Assembly: GCA_947624015.1 (NCBI GenBank)
Contig: CANQIA010000003.1
Location: 37,541-101,540 of the forward strand
Direction of reading: 5' to 3'
DNA length: 64,000 nt
Origin: an uncultured Clostridia bacterium
Lineage (GTDB): Bacteria > Bacillota > Clostridia > Lachnospirales > CAG-274
Shown here: piece after piece, positions 1 through 9,575 of the stretch
Layout of the letters: the number at the start of each line of letters is the position of its first letter
Numbering within the stretch: position 1 is the first letter of the stretch
The notes under the pieces: generated by a model
What the model saw: the letters and a program-made list of their open reading frames with translations, nothing else
What the model was told of the DNA's origin: nothing
Databases searched by the model: none
Program-made: the position numbers and the translations under genes

Positions 1-20
1 TATTGGATACGGAGGATAAA

Positions 21-1853
21 ATGCTTAAGGAAATTTTACTTCAGGTGGAAAAGCCTGCAAGATATATAGGAAATGAAATAAATATGATAATTAAAAAGCC
101 TGAGGATACAGACATAAGGTTTGCCTTTTGCTTTCCCGATGTATACGAGGTGGGCATGAGCCACCTGGGGCTTCAGATACTCTACTATTTTCTCAACAGG
201 AGAGAGGATACCTACTGCGAGAGAGTATTTGCTCCTTGGCAGGATATGGAGGAAAAAATGAGGGAAAGGCATATGCCTCTTTTTGCCCTTGAAACGGGAG
301 ATGAGCTTAAGAAATTTGACTTTGTGGGCTTTACGCTCCAATATGAGATGAGCTATACAAATGTTGTGAATATGCTGGATCTGGCAGGCATACCCATATG
401 GTCAAAGGACAGGAGAGAAGAGGATCCCATAATAATTGCAGGGGGGCCCTGCGCCTATAATCCCGAACCCTTGGCAGATATTGTAGATATGTTCTATATA
501 GGAGAGGGCGAGGTAAGCTACGACGAGCTTTTGGATATATACAAAGAGAATAAGAAAAAGGGCGGCACCAAGAATGATTTTTATGAAAAGGCTCTTGGGG
601 TAAAGGGCATATACATACCCAAGTACTACGATGTGGAGTATAATGAGAACGGCACTATAAGATCGTTTATGCCAAACAATGAAAAGGCGCCCTCTGTTAT
701 CGAAAAGGTAATAGTTAAAGATATGGACAGTGTATTTTATCCGGACAAGCAAATGGTACCGCTTATTGAGACAGTACACGACAGGGTCACTCTTGAAGTG
801 TTCAGAGGCTGTATAAGAGGCTGCCGCTTTTGTCAGGCAGGCTTTGTGTACAGACCCGTAAGAGAAAAAAGCACAGGCAGACTGACGGAGCTTGCCGATA
901 GGCTTATAGAAAATTCGGGACACGAGGAAATAAGTCTTATAAGCCTTTCCACAGGCGATTACAGAGGATTTAAGGAACTGGCTGAAAAGCTTACGGAAAA
1001 ATATGCCCGTGACAATATAAACATATCGCTGCCGTCTCTTAGGATAGACGCCTTTTCTCTTGAGCTTATGGAAAAGGTACAGGCTGTGAGAAAGTCGGGA
1101 CTGACCTTTGCTCCCGAGGCAGGTACACAAAGGCTTAGAGATGTTATAAACAAGGGGATCACCGAAAAGGAGATATTAGACGGCTGCAAGCTTGCCTTTG
1201 ACGGCGGATGGACAAGGGTAAAGCTGTATTTTATGACGGGACTTCCCACAGAAACAGACGAGGATCTTATGGGCATAGTACACCTTTCAAACGCCATAGT
1301 CGATAAGTTTTTTGAGATCCCCAAGGAGGAAAGAAAGGGCAGACCCATATCCGTTACCGTAAGCTCCGCTTGTTTTGTACCCAAACCCTTTACCCCATTT
1401 CAGTGGGTGGCTCAGTCTACCGTTGATGAATTCAGAAGAAAGCAGAGATATGTAAAGACAAATATAAACAGAAAACAGGTAAAATACAATTATCACGAGC
1501 CTGAACTCAGCTCTCTGGAGGGGGTCATGGCAAGAGGCGACAGACGCTGCGCCAAATTAATAGTAAGAGCTTGGGAGCTTGGGGCAAGGTTTGACAGTTG
1601 GTCCGAGCTTTTCAACTATGACGCATGGCTCCAAGCCTTTGAGGATACAGGGCTTTCAATGGAATTTTATGCCAACAGGGAAAGAAGCTATGATGAGATA
1701 CTGCCTTGGGATCACATTTCAATAGGCATTGGCAAGAAGTTTTTTATAGACGAAATGGAAAGGGCAAAGAAGGGACAGATCACGCCTAACTGCCGTCGCC
1801 AATGCGCTCACTGCGGAGCGGCTTCCTTCGGAGGAGGTGTCTGCTTTGAATAA
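21..1853 (+). CDS. TIGR03960-type B12-binding/radical SAM protein
   Basis: About 610 residues. The N-terminal third looks like a cobalamin-binding-type Rossmann domain (the FPDVYEVGMSHLG stretch and an IIAGGPCAYNPEP motif). The radical SAM core carries the [4Fe-4S] cysteines C264, C268 and C271 in RGCIRGCRFCQAG. The C-terminal CRRQCAHCGA adds three more cysteines, a possible auxiliary site. The family (TIGR03960) is widespread in Clostridia beside TIGR03936 and RNase G; its substrate is not known to me. I chose ATG 21 because GGAGG at 11-15 is well spaced from it. An upstream in-frame TTG at 3 has no ribosome site. It overlaps the next gene by 8 bases, so the two are translationally coupled. 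Confidence 0.9.
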   Translation: MLKEILLQVEKPARYIGNEINMIIKKPEDTDIRFAFCFPDVYEVGMSHLGLQILYYFLNRREDTYCERVFAPWQDMEEKMRERHMPLFALETGDELKKFDFVGFTLQYEMSYTNVVNMLDLAGIPIWSKDRREEDPIIIAGGPCAYNPEPLADIVDMFYIGEGEVSYDELLDIYKENKKKGGTKNDFYEKALGVKGIYIPKYYDVEYNENGTIRSFMPNNEKAPSVIEKVIVKDMDSVFYPDKQMVPLIETVHDRVTLEVFRGCIRGCRFCQAGFVYRPVREKSTGRLTELADRLIENSGHEEISLISLSTGDYRGFKELAEKLTEKYARDNINISLPSLRIDAFSLELMEKVQAVRKSGLTFAPEAGTQRLRDVINKGITEKEILDGCKLAFDGGWTRVKLYFMTGLPTETDEDLMGIVHLSNAIVDKFFEIPKEERKGRPISVTVSSACFVPKPFTPFQWVAQSTVDEFRRKQRYVKTNINRKQVKYNYHEPELSSLEGVMARGDRRCAKLIVRAWELGARFDSWSELFNYDAWLQAFEDTGLSMEFYANRERSYDEILPWDHISIGIGKKFFIDEMERAKKGQITPNCRRQCAHCGAASFGGGVCFE

Positions 1854-2550
1854 CAACATAAAATACCGAATAGAATTTTCAAAGACCGACAAAATGATAT
1901 TTATAGGACACCTTGATCTGTTGAAGCTTTTCCAGAGAACCATAAAAAGGGCAAAGCTGCCCATAGGCTATTCATGGGGCTATAATCCTCATCAGTTGAT
2001 AACATTTGCGGTGCCTTTGCCCTTGGGTATGTCAGGCGTCGGAGAGATAATGGATATACAGTTGACCCACAGAATGGGCTGCGACGAAATAAAGGACAAA
2101 CTGAACGAATGTCTGCCCGAAGGTATTTTGGTATTGCAGGTAATGGAGCTTGAATTCGGAGATACAAGCTGCGCCGCCGCAGTAGCCTGGGGAGATTATT
2201 GGGTCAGACTGGACAAAAGGTATGAAAATTTTGAGGCGATCATAAATAATGTCCTTGAAAAAAAGGAAATATATATAGAAAGGACAGTCAAAAAGAAAAC
2301 AAAGATCGTGGATATAAGACCTCTCATAAGAAACATATGGGTAGACGATACAGCCGACGTTACGGAATTTAGCTGTAATATTGCAACGGGAAGCCAAGGC
2401 AATCTGAAACCCGATGCGCTTATAGGATATATATTTTCCCTTATGGGCGAGACCCCGAATATGTTTAAAACAGATATATTGAGAGGAACTCTGTATACGG
2501 AAGAGGAAGGAGTGCTGCTGCCGCTATGTCCGGGAGAAAAATTTATGTAG
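1846..2550 (+). CDS. TIGR03936/DUF2344 radical SAM-linked protein
   Basis: About 234 residues with the family opening YRIEFSKTDKMIFIGHLDLLKLFQR and the motif GYNPHQ. In some bacteria this domain is fused to the upstream TIGR03960 protein; here they are separate, overlapping genes. The molecular role is not established to my knowledge; a tRNA or RNA modification role is a guess from the RNase G neighbour. Start: GTG 1837 lies inside the GGAGGAGG ribosome site, while TTG 1846 sits 8 bases beyond GGAGG, so TTG is preferred. It ends inside the RNase G gene. Confidence 0.85.
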   Translation: MNNNIKYRIEFSKTDKMIFIGHLDLLKLFQRTIKRAKLPIGYSWGYNPHQLITFAVPLPLGMSGVGEIMDIQLTHRMGCDEIKDKLNECLPEGILVLQVMELEFGDTSCAAAVAWGDYWVRLDKRYENFEAIINNVLEKKEIYIERTVKKKTKIVDIRPLIRNIWVDDTADVTEFSCNIATGSQGNLKPDALIGYIFSLMGETPNMFKTDILRGTLYTEEEGVLLPLCPGEKFM

Positions 2551-3959
2551 ACGCCTATTCTGAGCTTTACAGAACGGCTCTTATGGAAAACGGCGTGCTT
2601 ACGGAGCTTATAATGCAGGACAGGAATGAAAGTGTCCTTGCGGATAACATATATGTGGGCAGAGTGGAGAAGGTACTGCCATCGGGTATCGCCTTTGTGG
2701 ATATAGGCGAGAAAAAGCCTGTGTTCCTACAGACAAACGACAGCAGGGAAAGCGCCGAGATACAAAGGGTCAGACCCGGCAAGGAAATAATGGTACAGGT
2801 AATAAAGGAAGCCTATGACGAAAAATGCGCCGTTGTAACGGGTACCCTGAGCATAGCGGGAAAGTACGCCGTTATAATAATGGGTCAGGAGCAAACAGGC
2901 GTCTCATCAAAGATAACAGACAGCGCTTCAAGACAAAGGCTCAGAGAGATAGGCAATAAATACTGTGTCGGCGACATAGCCCCCATTATCAGAACTTCTG
3001 CGGAAAATGCAGATGAGGGGGATATAGAAAATGAGCTTAAAAAATTGTACGATAAGCTTTGCCAAGTTATTGAAAAGGGCAAATACACAAAGGCGCCCGC
3101 TCTTATATACAGCGAATCGTCGCCTTTGGACAGAGCCGTTAAGGACATGGCAGATGAAGATTGCGCCATTGTGGTAAATGAAAAAGAGGCATACGGTAAG
3201 CTAAAGGCAAAATACAAAAATGTTACATTATATGAGGGCAATATCCCTCTTTTCAGAAATTATTCCATAGAAGGGCAGATAGAAGAGCTTTTCAACAGAA
3301 AAATATGGTTGAAAAACGGAGGCTATATTATAATAGACGAAACGGAGGCAATGACCGTAATAGACGTAAACAGCGGAAAGGCGTCGGAAAGCGGAAATTC
3401 GGCTAAGATAAATATGGCTGCCTGCGAAGAGATCGCAAGACAGTTGCGGCTCAGAAATATAAACGGAATGATAATAATCGATTTTATAAACAGTAATGAC
3501 AAAAAGGAAAACGAAAGACTTCTGGAGCATATGCAGCAATGCTTTGCAAGGGACAGAGTCAGAGTCTATATAGTGGGTATGACGGAGCTTGGACTTATGC
3601 AGATAACAAGACAGAAAAAGAGAAAGCCACTGAGCCGCTATATTTTCAGAGAATGTCCTGTCTGCGCAGGCACAGGCTATGTAAAAAATATAAGCTATGT
3701 ATGCGACAGTATAAAAAACCTTATAACAGATATATTTGCTTCGACAATATACACTAAGGTAACGGTATCCTCAAATGAAAATATAATAGCTCATCTTAAA
3801 AAGAATTGTTGTTTTGCAGAGGAGCTTTCGGATAAAAGGGTGGAATACAGGATAATAAAAACCGCAAAATGGGATCATTATGAAATAGAAAAGGGAATGC
3901 TGTATAAAAATGAGCCTGCGGATACCGACGAGCAGTATCATATGCCTTCGGTAACATAG
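2526..3959 (+). CDS. rng: Ribonuclease E/G family endoribonuclease
   Basis: 477 residues, the usual length for RNase G. The N-terminal S1-like RNA-binding domain lies around residues 35-110 (NIYVGRVEKVLPSGIAFVDIG). The catalytic DNase-I-like subdomain has the metal-binding aspartates in VIDVNSG and IIIDFIN. The C-terminal CPVCAGTG is the zinc-link motif that holds dimers together in this family. It cleaves single-stranded RNA in rRNA maturation and mRNA turnover. It overlaps the upstream gene by 25 bases and is the last gene of the operon, followed by a terminator. In many Clostridia the next genes are rplU and rpmA; here they are absent. Confidence 0.93.
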   Translation: MSGRKIYVDAYSELYRTALMENGVLTELIMQDRNESVLADNIYVGRVEKVLPSGIAFVDIGEKKPVFLQTNDSRESAEIQRVRPGKEIMVQVIKEAYDEKCAVVTGTLSIAGKYAVIIMGQEQTGVSSKITDSASRQRLREIGNKYCVGDIAPIIRTSAENADEGDIENELKKLYDKLCQVIEKGKYTKAPALIYSESSPLDRAVKDMADEDCAIVVNEKEAYGKLKAKYKNVTLYEGNIPLFRNYSIEGQIEELFNRKIWLKNGGYIIIDETEAMTVIDVNSGKASESGNSAKINMAACEEIARQLRLRNINGMIIIDFINSNDKKENERLLEHMQQCFARDRVRVYIVGMTELGLMQITRQKKRKPLSRYIFRECPVCAGTGYVKNISYVCDSIKNLITDIFASTIYTKVTVSSNENIIAHLKKNCCFAEELSDKRVEYRIIKTAKWDHYEIEKGMLYKNEPADTDEQYHMPSVT

Positions 3960-3988
3960 GCGGATCGTAATAAAAGGCATTGCCGCTT

Positions 3989-4042
3989 CACAGCGCCGAG
4001 GATATGTGTGGATACATATGGAAATGGCGCTGTGTTTTTTTT
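3989..4042 (+). terminator. Rho-independent terminator after rng
   Basis: CACAGCGCC (3989-3997) pairs with GGCGCTGTG (4026-4034), with further inner pairing, followed by eight T residues. Confidence 0.85.
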
Positions 4043-4096
4043 GCGCTGCCAATATGGGGCTAAGCTTGGCGCGAAAACACTAATTTTCAATTATAC

Positions 4097-4125
4097 TTGA
4101 CTTTTTGGGTAAAAAGTAATAAAAT
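4097..4125 (+). promoter_or_regulatory. Sigma-A-type promoter for rny
   Basis: TTGACT (4097-4102), a 17-base spacer, then TAAAAT (4120-4125). The leader to the gene is about 150 bases, and I see no riboswitch in it. Confidence 0.7.
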
Positions 4126-4282
4126 ATATAGCGTAAATATAAAAATATATGTATACGTGCATTATTACATATGTTTTTTACACGCATATAAAGCTATCGG
4201 GATTGTTCCTGTTAATGCTGCAAGAGGAACGGTTCCGGTACTTTATGGGTGTTGACTTGAACATTGAAAATTTAATAGGGAG

Positions 4283-5869
4283 GTGTCCGGACTGATTACT
4301 TTAACCCCAATCATATGGTTATGTATAGTCTTTGCTTCCGTTATTGTTTCTTTGATAATAGGTATCTTTATAGGTAAGGCTTTGAGAAAGAAATTTGCCG
4401 AGGCAGAAATCGGTTCTGCCGAAAGAGAGGCTGAGAATATCAAACTTGAAGCTAAGAAAACCGCCGAAGCCGATAAGAAGGAGATCCTTGTAGAGGCAAA
4501 GGAAGAAGCTATTAAGATAAAGAATGATGTTGAAAAGGAATGTAAAGACAGGAAAAATGAGGTACAGCGCCTTGAAAAACGTATTGCTCAAAAGGAAGAT
4601 GCCATTGACAAGAAAACGGCGTCTTTGGAAAAAAAGGAAGAGCAGCTTGCTGCCAGACTTGAGGCTGTGGAAGCCCAGAGGAAGGAAGCGGATGCTCTTA
4701 AGGCAAAGCAGCTTGCGGAGCTTGAGAGAATATCAGGTCTTACTGTGGAACAGGCCAAGGAATACATAGTAGAATCTGTAAGGGATGAGGTTCAGCATGA
4801 GGTTGCTGTGTTGATCAAGGATATGGAAGCCACTGCCAAGGCGGAGGCGGACAAGAATGCAAAGGAGATAATAGCCGATGCCATTCAGCGCTGCGCTTCG
4901 GATTATGTAGCAGAAACTACCGTTTCTGTTGTGAATCTGCCCAATGATGAAATGAAGGGTAGGATTATAGGTCGTGAAGGCAGAAACATCAGAACTCTGG
5001 AGCAGCTTACAGGTATCAACTTTATCATTGACGATACCCCCGAAGCCGTTATATTATCAGGCTTTGGCGCAATGAAGAGAGAAATTGCAAGGATCGCTCT
5101 TGAGAAACTTATTATTGACGGTCGTGTTCATCCCGGAAGGATAGAAGAGATGGTCGAAAAGGCTAAGAATGAAGTTGAGGCTTCCATTAAGGAGGCAGGC
5201 GACAACGCTACCTTTGAAACAGGAGTGCACGGTCTTCATCCTGAATTGGTACGTCTTTTAGGTAAGATGAAATTCAGAACAAGCTATGGACAGAATGTAT
5301 TACAGCATTCTATTGAGGTATCGCATTTATGCGGTATTATGGCAGCCGAACTCGGTGTGGATGTAACGCTGGCAAAGAGAGCCGGTCTGTTGCACGACAT
5401 AGGCAAGTCGGTTGATCATGACGTTGAGGGAACTCACATTGAACTTGGTGCTTCATTATGCAGAAAATATAAGGAGTCGCCTATTGTTATTAATGCTGTA
5501 GAAGCACATCACGGTGATGTTGAACCGGAAAGCATTATTGCAGTACTGGTGCAGGCGGCAGACGCTATTTCGGCTGCGAGACCCGGAGCCAGAAGAGAGA
5601 CTCTTGAATCATATATTAAGAGACTGCAATCACTTGAAGCTATTGCAGACTCATTTAATGGAGTTGAAAAATCTTTCGCAATTCAGGCAGGTCGTGAGTT
5701 GCGGGTTATGATAATACCTGAAAAGGTGTCAGACGACGGTTTGGTATTAATGGCAAGAGATATTGCAAAGAAGATAGAAAACGAATTGGAATATCCCGGC
5801 AATATCAAAGTCAATCTTATAAGAGAGACCAGAGCCGTAGAATATGCCAAATCCTCTAAAGTAAATTAA
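4283..5869 (+). CDS. rny: Ribonuclease Y
   Basis: 528 residues, close to the usual 520. An N-terminal membrane helix (about residues 6-29) is followed by a long charged coiled coil (about 35-180), a KH RNA-binding domain with [19 protein letters not shown], and an HD phosphohydrolase domain with [12 protein letters not shown] and ELGASLC. It is a membrane-anchored endonuclease that starts mRNA decay in Firmicutes. The start is uncertain. GTG 4283 overlaps the GGGAGG ribosome site (4278-4283); no ATG or TTG follows nearby, and CTG 4292 has better spacing. A single-gene transcription unit is indicated by its own promoter and terminator. Confidence 0.95.
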   Translation: MSGLITLTPIIWLCIVFASVIVSLIIGIFIGKALRKKFAEAEIGSAEREAENIKLEAKKTAEADKKEILVEAKEEAIKIKNDVEKECKDRKNEVQRLEKRIAQKEDAIDKKTASLEKKEEQLAARLEAVEAQRKEADALKAKQLAELERISGLTVEQAKEYIVESVRDEVQHEVAVLIKDMEATAKAEADKNAKEIIADAIQRCASDYVAETTVSVVNLPNDEMKGRIIGREGRNIRTLEQLTGINFIIDDTPEAVILSGFGAMKREIARIALEKLIIDGRVHPGRIEEMVEKAKNEVEASIKEAGDNATFETGVHGLHPELVRLLGKMKFRTSYGQNVLQHSIEVSHLCGIMAAELGVDVTLAKRAGLLHDIGKSVDHDVEGTHIELGASLCRKYKESPIVINAVEAHHGDVEPESIIAVLVQAADAISAARPGARRETLESYIKRLQSLEAIADSFNGVEKSFAIQAGRELRVMIIPEKVSDDGLVLMARDIAKKIENELEYPGNIKVNLIRETRAVEYAKSSKVN

Positions 5870-5887
5870 ATCATTTCAAAATTAAAA

Positions 5888-5922
5888 GGATGTTGCATTG
5901 AAAATGCAACATCCTTTTTTCG
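5888..5922. terminator. Bidirectional terminator between rny and amt
   Basis: GGATGTTGCATT pairs with the AATGCAACATCC arm around a GAAA-containing loop. A T run lies downstream on the plus strand and an A run upstream, so it can serve both convergent genes. Confidence 0.85.
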
Positions 5923-5981
5923 TTATATTTTCCCCGTCTCGTATAAAAACGAGACCCCTTTGTCTTATAGCGGATTATTAA

Positions 5982-7769
5982 TTACTCAACATCCTGAAGT
6001 GCGTCAAAGTCCTCTTCTCCTGTACGGACCTTAACGACCTTTTCAACACCGTATACAAATATCTTACCGTCGCCGATATGACCTGTATAAAGAGTTTTCT
6101 TAGCGGCTTCGATGATCTTGTCAACAGGTATCTTGCTTACAACTACTTCTACCTTTACCTTAGGAAGAAGTGTAGCGTCTACTTCAACACCACGATACTT
6201 TCTGCCTGTACCCTTCTGGATACCGCAGCCCATTACCTGTGTTACGGTCATACCCGTTACGCCCAATTCATTCATAGCCTTTCTTAAATTATCATATTTA
6301 TCAAGCTTGGCAATAATAACGACCTTGTGCATACCGGTAGGAGAAACGGGAGCAGATTCGACTGTAACCGCTGCATTTCTCATTGCCTCTGAAGCTGCCT
6401 CATAGTCAGACTGACCAAGGCTTGTGTTCTCGTTTACATCCATTACCATAGTATTTGAAATATCCATAAGTGAGAAGCCTGCGTAAGCTGAAGGCAATCC
6501 GTGTTCCGTAGCGTCCAGACCCATTATTTCCTCTTCCTCTGTAACTCTTAAGCCGAAGATAGCCTTTATTACAAGAAATGCTATTGTAATAGTAATAGTT
6601 GTCCATGCTGCCGTAGAAAGCACGCCTAAAAGCTGAAGACCTAACTGATGGAAACCGCCGCCGTAGAAAAGACCTTCGCCTGCGATCTGGTTGGCGCCGA
6701 AGGTAACGCCGTCTCCGATACCTCTTGCAAAGGCAGGAGCGGTCTCGGTTGCAAAAAGACCTACTGATATTGTACCCCATATACCGTTTAAGCAGTGAAC
6801 TGCAACAGCGCCTACGGGATCGTCTATACGAAGCTTGTTATCCAAGAACCATACGCCAAATACTACCAGCAGACCTGCAACGGCGCCTATAACAATGGAA
6901 CCGAAAGCGTCGCATACGTCACAAGGAGCTGTGATGGCAACAAGACCTGCAAGAGAAGCGTTAAGACACATAGATACGTCGGGTTTGCCGTACTTTATCC
7001 ATGTGAATACCATACATACAACAGTTGCAACGGAAGGAGCAACAGTAGTTGTTAAGAATATGGAACCTAATTCGGAAATAGATGTTGCTGCTGCGCCGTT
7101 AAAACCGTACCAGCCAAGCCACAGTATGAATACGCCTAAACATCCTATTGGAAGATTGTGACCGGGGAATGCATTTACTTTGGTCACATTTCCTGACTTA
7201 TCCTTTACAAACTTACCTATACGGGGACCAAGTATAGCGGCGCCTACAAGAGCGGATATACCGCCTACCATATGGATACAGTTGGAGCCTGCAAAATCAT
7301 GGAATCCTATCTGAGCAAGCCAGCCGCCGCCCCATGTCCAGTGAGCCTCAATGGGATATATTATAGCTGAGATAACGCCTGAATATATACAGTAGGACAA
7401 GAACTTAGTCCTTTCAGCCATAGCGCCTGAAACTATTGTTGCTGTTGTAGCGCAGAATACAAGGTTAAATACAAAGTTTGACCAGTCGAATTCCGCAAAG
7501 TTTGTGAAAATATCAAAGCCGGGCTTACCTATAATGCCCATAAGGTCTTCGCCCAATAACAGACCGAAGCCTATCAGTATGAACATAACTGTACCTATAC
7601 AGAAGTCCATAAGGTTCTTCATAAGTATGTTGCCTGAGTTCTTTGCCCTTGTGAAGCCTGCCTCCACCATGGCAAAGCCTGCCTGCATCCAGAATACCAG
7701 TGCGGCGCCTATAAGGAACCAGACACCAAATACTTCGCCGTTCACAGCGTTTAAAATTTCTTCCGTCAT
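5982..7769 (-). CDS. Ammonium transporter fused to a PII signalling domain
   Basis: 595 residues. Residues 1-430 are an AmtB-type channel with about 11 membrane segments. The two pore histidines are visible in GSNCIHMVGG and AVHCLNGIWG. After a linker, residues 480-595 are a complete PII (GlnB/GlnK) domain with GIQKGTGRKYRGVE in the T-loop, and KVRTGEED near the end. Usually Amt and GlnK are separate genes in one operon; Amt-PII fusions are known in some anaerobes. Aligned to GlnB without gaps, the uridylylated Tyr51 is replaced by valine (V530 of the fusion), so control by UMP addition at that site is not possible. 2-oxoglutarate/nucleotide control remains plausible. Single-gene unit with a strong promoter and structured leader. 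Confidence 0.93.
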   Translation of the reverse strand: MTEEILNAVNGEVFGVWFLIGAALVFWMQAGFAMVEAGFTRAKNSGNILMKNLMDFCIGTVMFILIGFGLLLGEDLMGIIGKPGFDIFTNFAEFDWSNFVFNLVFCATTATIVSGAMAERTKFLSYCIYSGVISAIIYPIEAHWTWGGGWLAQIGFHDFAGSNCIHMVGGISALVGAAILGPRIGKFVKDKSGNVTKVNAFPGHNLPIGCLGVFILWLGWYGFNGAAATSISELGSIFLTTTVAPSVATVVCMVFTWIKYGKPDVSMCLNASLAGLVAITAPCDVCDAFGSIVIGAVAGLLVVFGVWFLDNKLRIDDPVGAVAVHCLNGIWGTISVGLFATETAPAFARGIGDGVTFGANQIAGEGLFYGGGFHQLGLQLLGVLSTAAWTTITITIAFLVIKAIFGLRVTEEEEIMGLDATEHGLPSAYAGFSLMDISNTMVMDVNENTSLGQSDYEAASEAMRNAAVTVESAPVSPTGMHKVVIIAKLDKYDNLRKAMNELGVTGMTVTQVMGCGIQKGTGRKYRGVEVDATLLPKVKVEVVVSKIPVDKIIEAAKKTLYTGHIGDGKIFVYGVEKVVKVRTGEEDFDALQDVE

Positions 7770-7796
7770 ATTAATTCCTCCCTATAAAACAAAAAT

Positions 7797-7892
7797 AGCG
7801 ATACTTCAGGCTCCTTTACGAAGCTCCGTTGCATCGCTTTAAAAAGGAAAGGTGCTATGGATATCCCGGGTTCATCCATAGCACCTTTGCAT
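7797..7892 (-). promoter_or_regulatory. Structured 5' leader of amt with two hairpins; ANTAR-like hexaloop
   Basis: Read on the minus strand. The first hairpin has a perfect 15-bp stem (7874-7888 with 7848-7862) and is followed by CCTTTTT. A second structure is closed by AGCGAT/ATCGCT (7833-7838 with 7797-7802) and followed by ATTTTTG. Inside it CGATGC-AACGGA-GCTTCG (7836-7819) forms a stem with one U-U mismatch and a six-base loop with A at position 1 and G at position 4, the pattern recognised by ANTAR-domain antiterminators. No ANTAR gene is in the window. That the leader is structured is seen; the ANTAR assignment is inference. Confidence 0.5.
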
Positions 7893-7898
7893 GCAATT

Positions 7899-7927
7899 AG
7901 TATAGCACTTTGATTTTTGAATGTCAA
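7899..7927 (-). promoter_or_regulatory. Consensus promoter for amt
   Basis: Minus strand TTGACA (7927-7922), 17-base spacer, TATACT (7904-7899). It places the transcript start just upstream of the first leader hairpin. Confidence 0.8.
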
Positions 7928-8209
7928 TCATAAATATTAAACAGTTTTGCAGGAAATATTTATAAAAAATTCGTTATTGTGTACATATTTGTATAAATAA
8001 AATGATTTTTGTCATTATAAAAAGGACTCGGCAGCTTCAAAAAAAATCGGGACAAATAAGAACATCTTAATAAAATACCGTAAATTACGGGCTTTTTTAT
8101 ATTGCCTATCCTGTAAATAAAATATTATAGGTTGAGGGGCTTCGAGCATATGTCAAATTTTGTCCCGAAATCAAAAATGAATTTTTTGGACTTTTATATT
8201 GCATTTTGC
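7928..8209. other. AT-rich gap with an inverted repeat and a small terminator-like hairpin
   Basis: No credible gene. TCGGGACAAA (8047-8056) and TTTGTCCCGA (8159-8168) are a perfect 10-bp inverted repeat. Between them CCGTAA/TTACGG (8078-8090) is followed by GCTTTTTT. This could be a small RNA or a remnant; nothing more can be supported. Confidence 0.4.
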
Positions 8210-8239
8210 TTGACATACATATTATAAAGAGAGTATAAT
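8210..8239 (+). promoter_or_regulatory. Promoter for the aminotransferase-dapL operon
   Basis: TTGACA (8210-8215), 18-base spacer, TATAAT (8234-8239), about 60 bases before the start codon. Confidence 0.8.
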
Positions 8240-8299
8240 GGATTTAATTGATATTTCATTTGCGTGAAATATATGCCATATCTACATAGGAGGGATAAT

Positions 8300-9574
8300 A
8301 TGACCTTTTCATCCGATATAAAAAAGGAAGAGCTTGAGGATGTCCAAAAGCGGCTTTTGGCTGCCTATGATATAATTAAAAATAAAAATCTCGATCTGGA
8401 TATGTCAAGAGGCAAGCCTGCTGCCGAGCAGTTGGATCTGTCCAACGGCATACTGACCCTTCCTATACATAATTACATTAACTGCGAAGGAATAGATGTA
8501 AGAAATTACGGTATATTAGACGGTATAAAGGAATGCAAGCATCTTTTTTCACAGTTGCTCAATATAAAGGAAAGCAACATTATAATAGGGGGAAATTCTT
8601 CCCTCAACATTATATATGATTCCATTGCCAGATATTATATATTCGGCAAGCTGGGTTCAACTCCCTGGTGCAAGCTGGACAAGGTTAAATTCCTCTGTCC
8701 CGTACCGGGTTATGACCGTCATTTTGCCATATGTGAGGAGTTTGGCATAGAAATGATAAACATACCTATGCGCTCAGACGGTCCCGACATGGATATGATA
8801 GAAGAGCTTGTGGGAAATGACGCTTCTATTAAGGGTATATTCTGCGTTCCTCTTTATTCCAATCCCACAGGCACCTGTTACAGCGACGAGGTAGTTGACA
8901 GATTGGCTAAGATGAAGACAGCCGCCGAAGATTTTACCATATTCTGGGACAATGCCTACGGCATACACCATATATATGAGGAAGAAAAATTAGCGGATAT
9001 ATTTGAGGTCTGCGCAAAATACGGTACCGAGGATAGAGTTCTTTACTTCTTCTCTACATCAAAGATGACCTTCCCCGGCTCAGGCGTTGCCTTTATAGCC
9101 TCCGGCGACAAGGCTATCGCCGAGATAAGAAAACGCTTTAGCATACAGACCATAGGCTACAACAAGATAAATCAAATGAGGACATACTGTTTCTTCAAAA
9201 CTCCCGACGGCGTAAGAAAGCATATGAAAGCCCTAGGCAAGCTTTTGAGGAAAAAATTCGATATAGTGCTTGACAAGCTCAACAGCGAATTCGGAAGCAG
9301 CGATCTGCTTACCTGGGAGCATCCCAAGGGAGGATATTTTATTTCCGTATATACTCTTCCGGGCTGCGCCAAGGAAACAGTAAGACTTGCCAAGGAATGC
9401 GGTCTTGTTCTTACAGACGCAGGCTCTGCCTATCCCTATCACAAGGATCCGGAGGACAGAAATATAAGGATAGCTCCTTCATATCCCACAAACGAGGATC
9501 TGAAAAAGGCTATGGAGGTATTTTGTATCTGTGTTAAGCTTGCGGCAGCGAATAAACTTATAAAGGAGAACTAA
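8300..9574 (+). CDS. PLP-dependent aspartate aminotransferase (AspT/PF12897-like)
   Basis: 424 residues. The N-terminal DMSRGKPAAEQLDLS is typical of the MocR-like aspartate aminotransferase group (PF12897; AspT of Corynebacterium). The PLP-binding lysine is K255 in STSKMTFPGSG, and SNPTGT plus FWDNAYG mark the cofactor pocket. It likely makes aspartate from oxaloacetate and glutamate. I chose ATG 8300 because AGGAGG (8288-8293) precedes it; an upstream in-frame GTG at 8264 lacks a site. It lies one base before dapL in the same operon, so aspartate, the lysine/diaminopimelate precursor, and the DapL step are co-expressed. Confidence 0.85.
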   Translation: MTFSSDIKKEELEDVQKRLLAAYDIIKNKNLDLDMSRGKPAAEQLDLSNGILTLPIHNYINCEGIDVRNYGILDGIKECKHLFSQLLNIKESNIIIGGNSSLNIIYDSIARYYIFGKLGSTPWCKLDKVKFLCPVPGYDRHFAICEEFGIEMINIPMRSDGPDMDMIEELVGNDASIKGIFCVPLYSNPTGTCYSDEVVDRLAKMKTAAEDFTIFWDNAYGIHHIYEEEKLADIFEVCAKYGTEDRVLYFFSTSKMTFPGSGVAFIASGDKAIAEIRKRFSIQTIGYNKINQMRTYCFFKTPDGVRKHMKALGKLLRKKFDIVLDKLNSEFGSSDLLTWEHPKGGYFISVYTLPGCAKETVRLAKECGLVLTDAGSAYPYHKDPEDRNIRIAPSYPTNEDLKKAMEVFCICVKLAAANKLIKEN

Positions 9575-9575
9575 A

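Noticed and set aside
7797..7892. Glutamine (glnA) riboswitch before amt
   Set aside because: The GGAAGUAGG-type core and CCGAAGGAACGC segment expected of that motif are not present.
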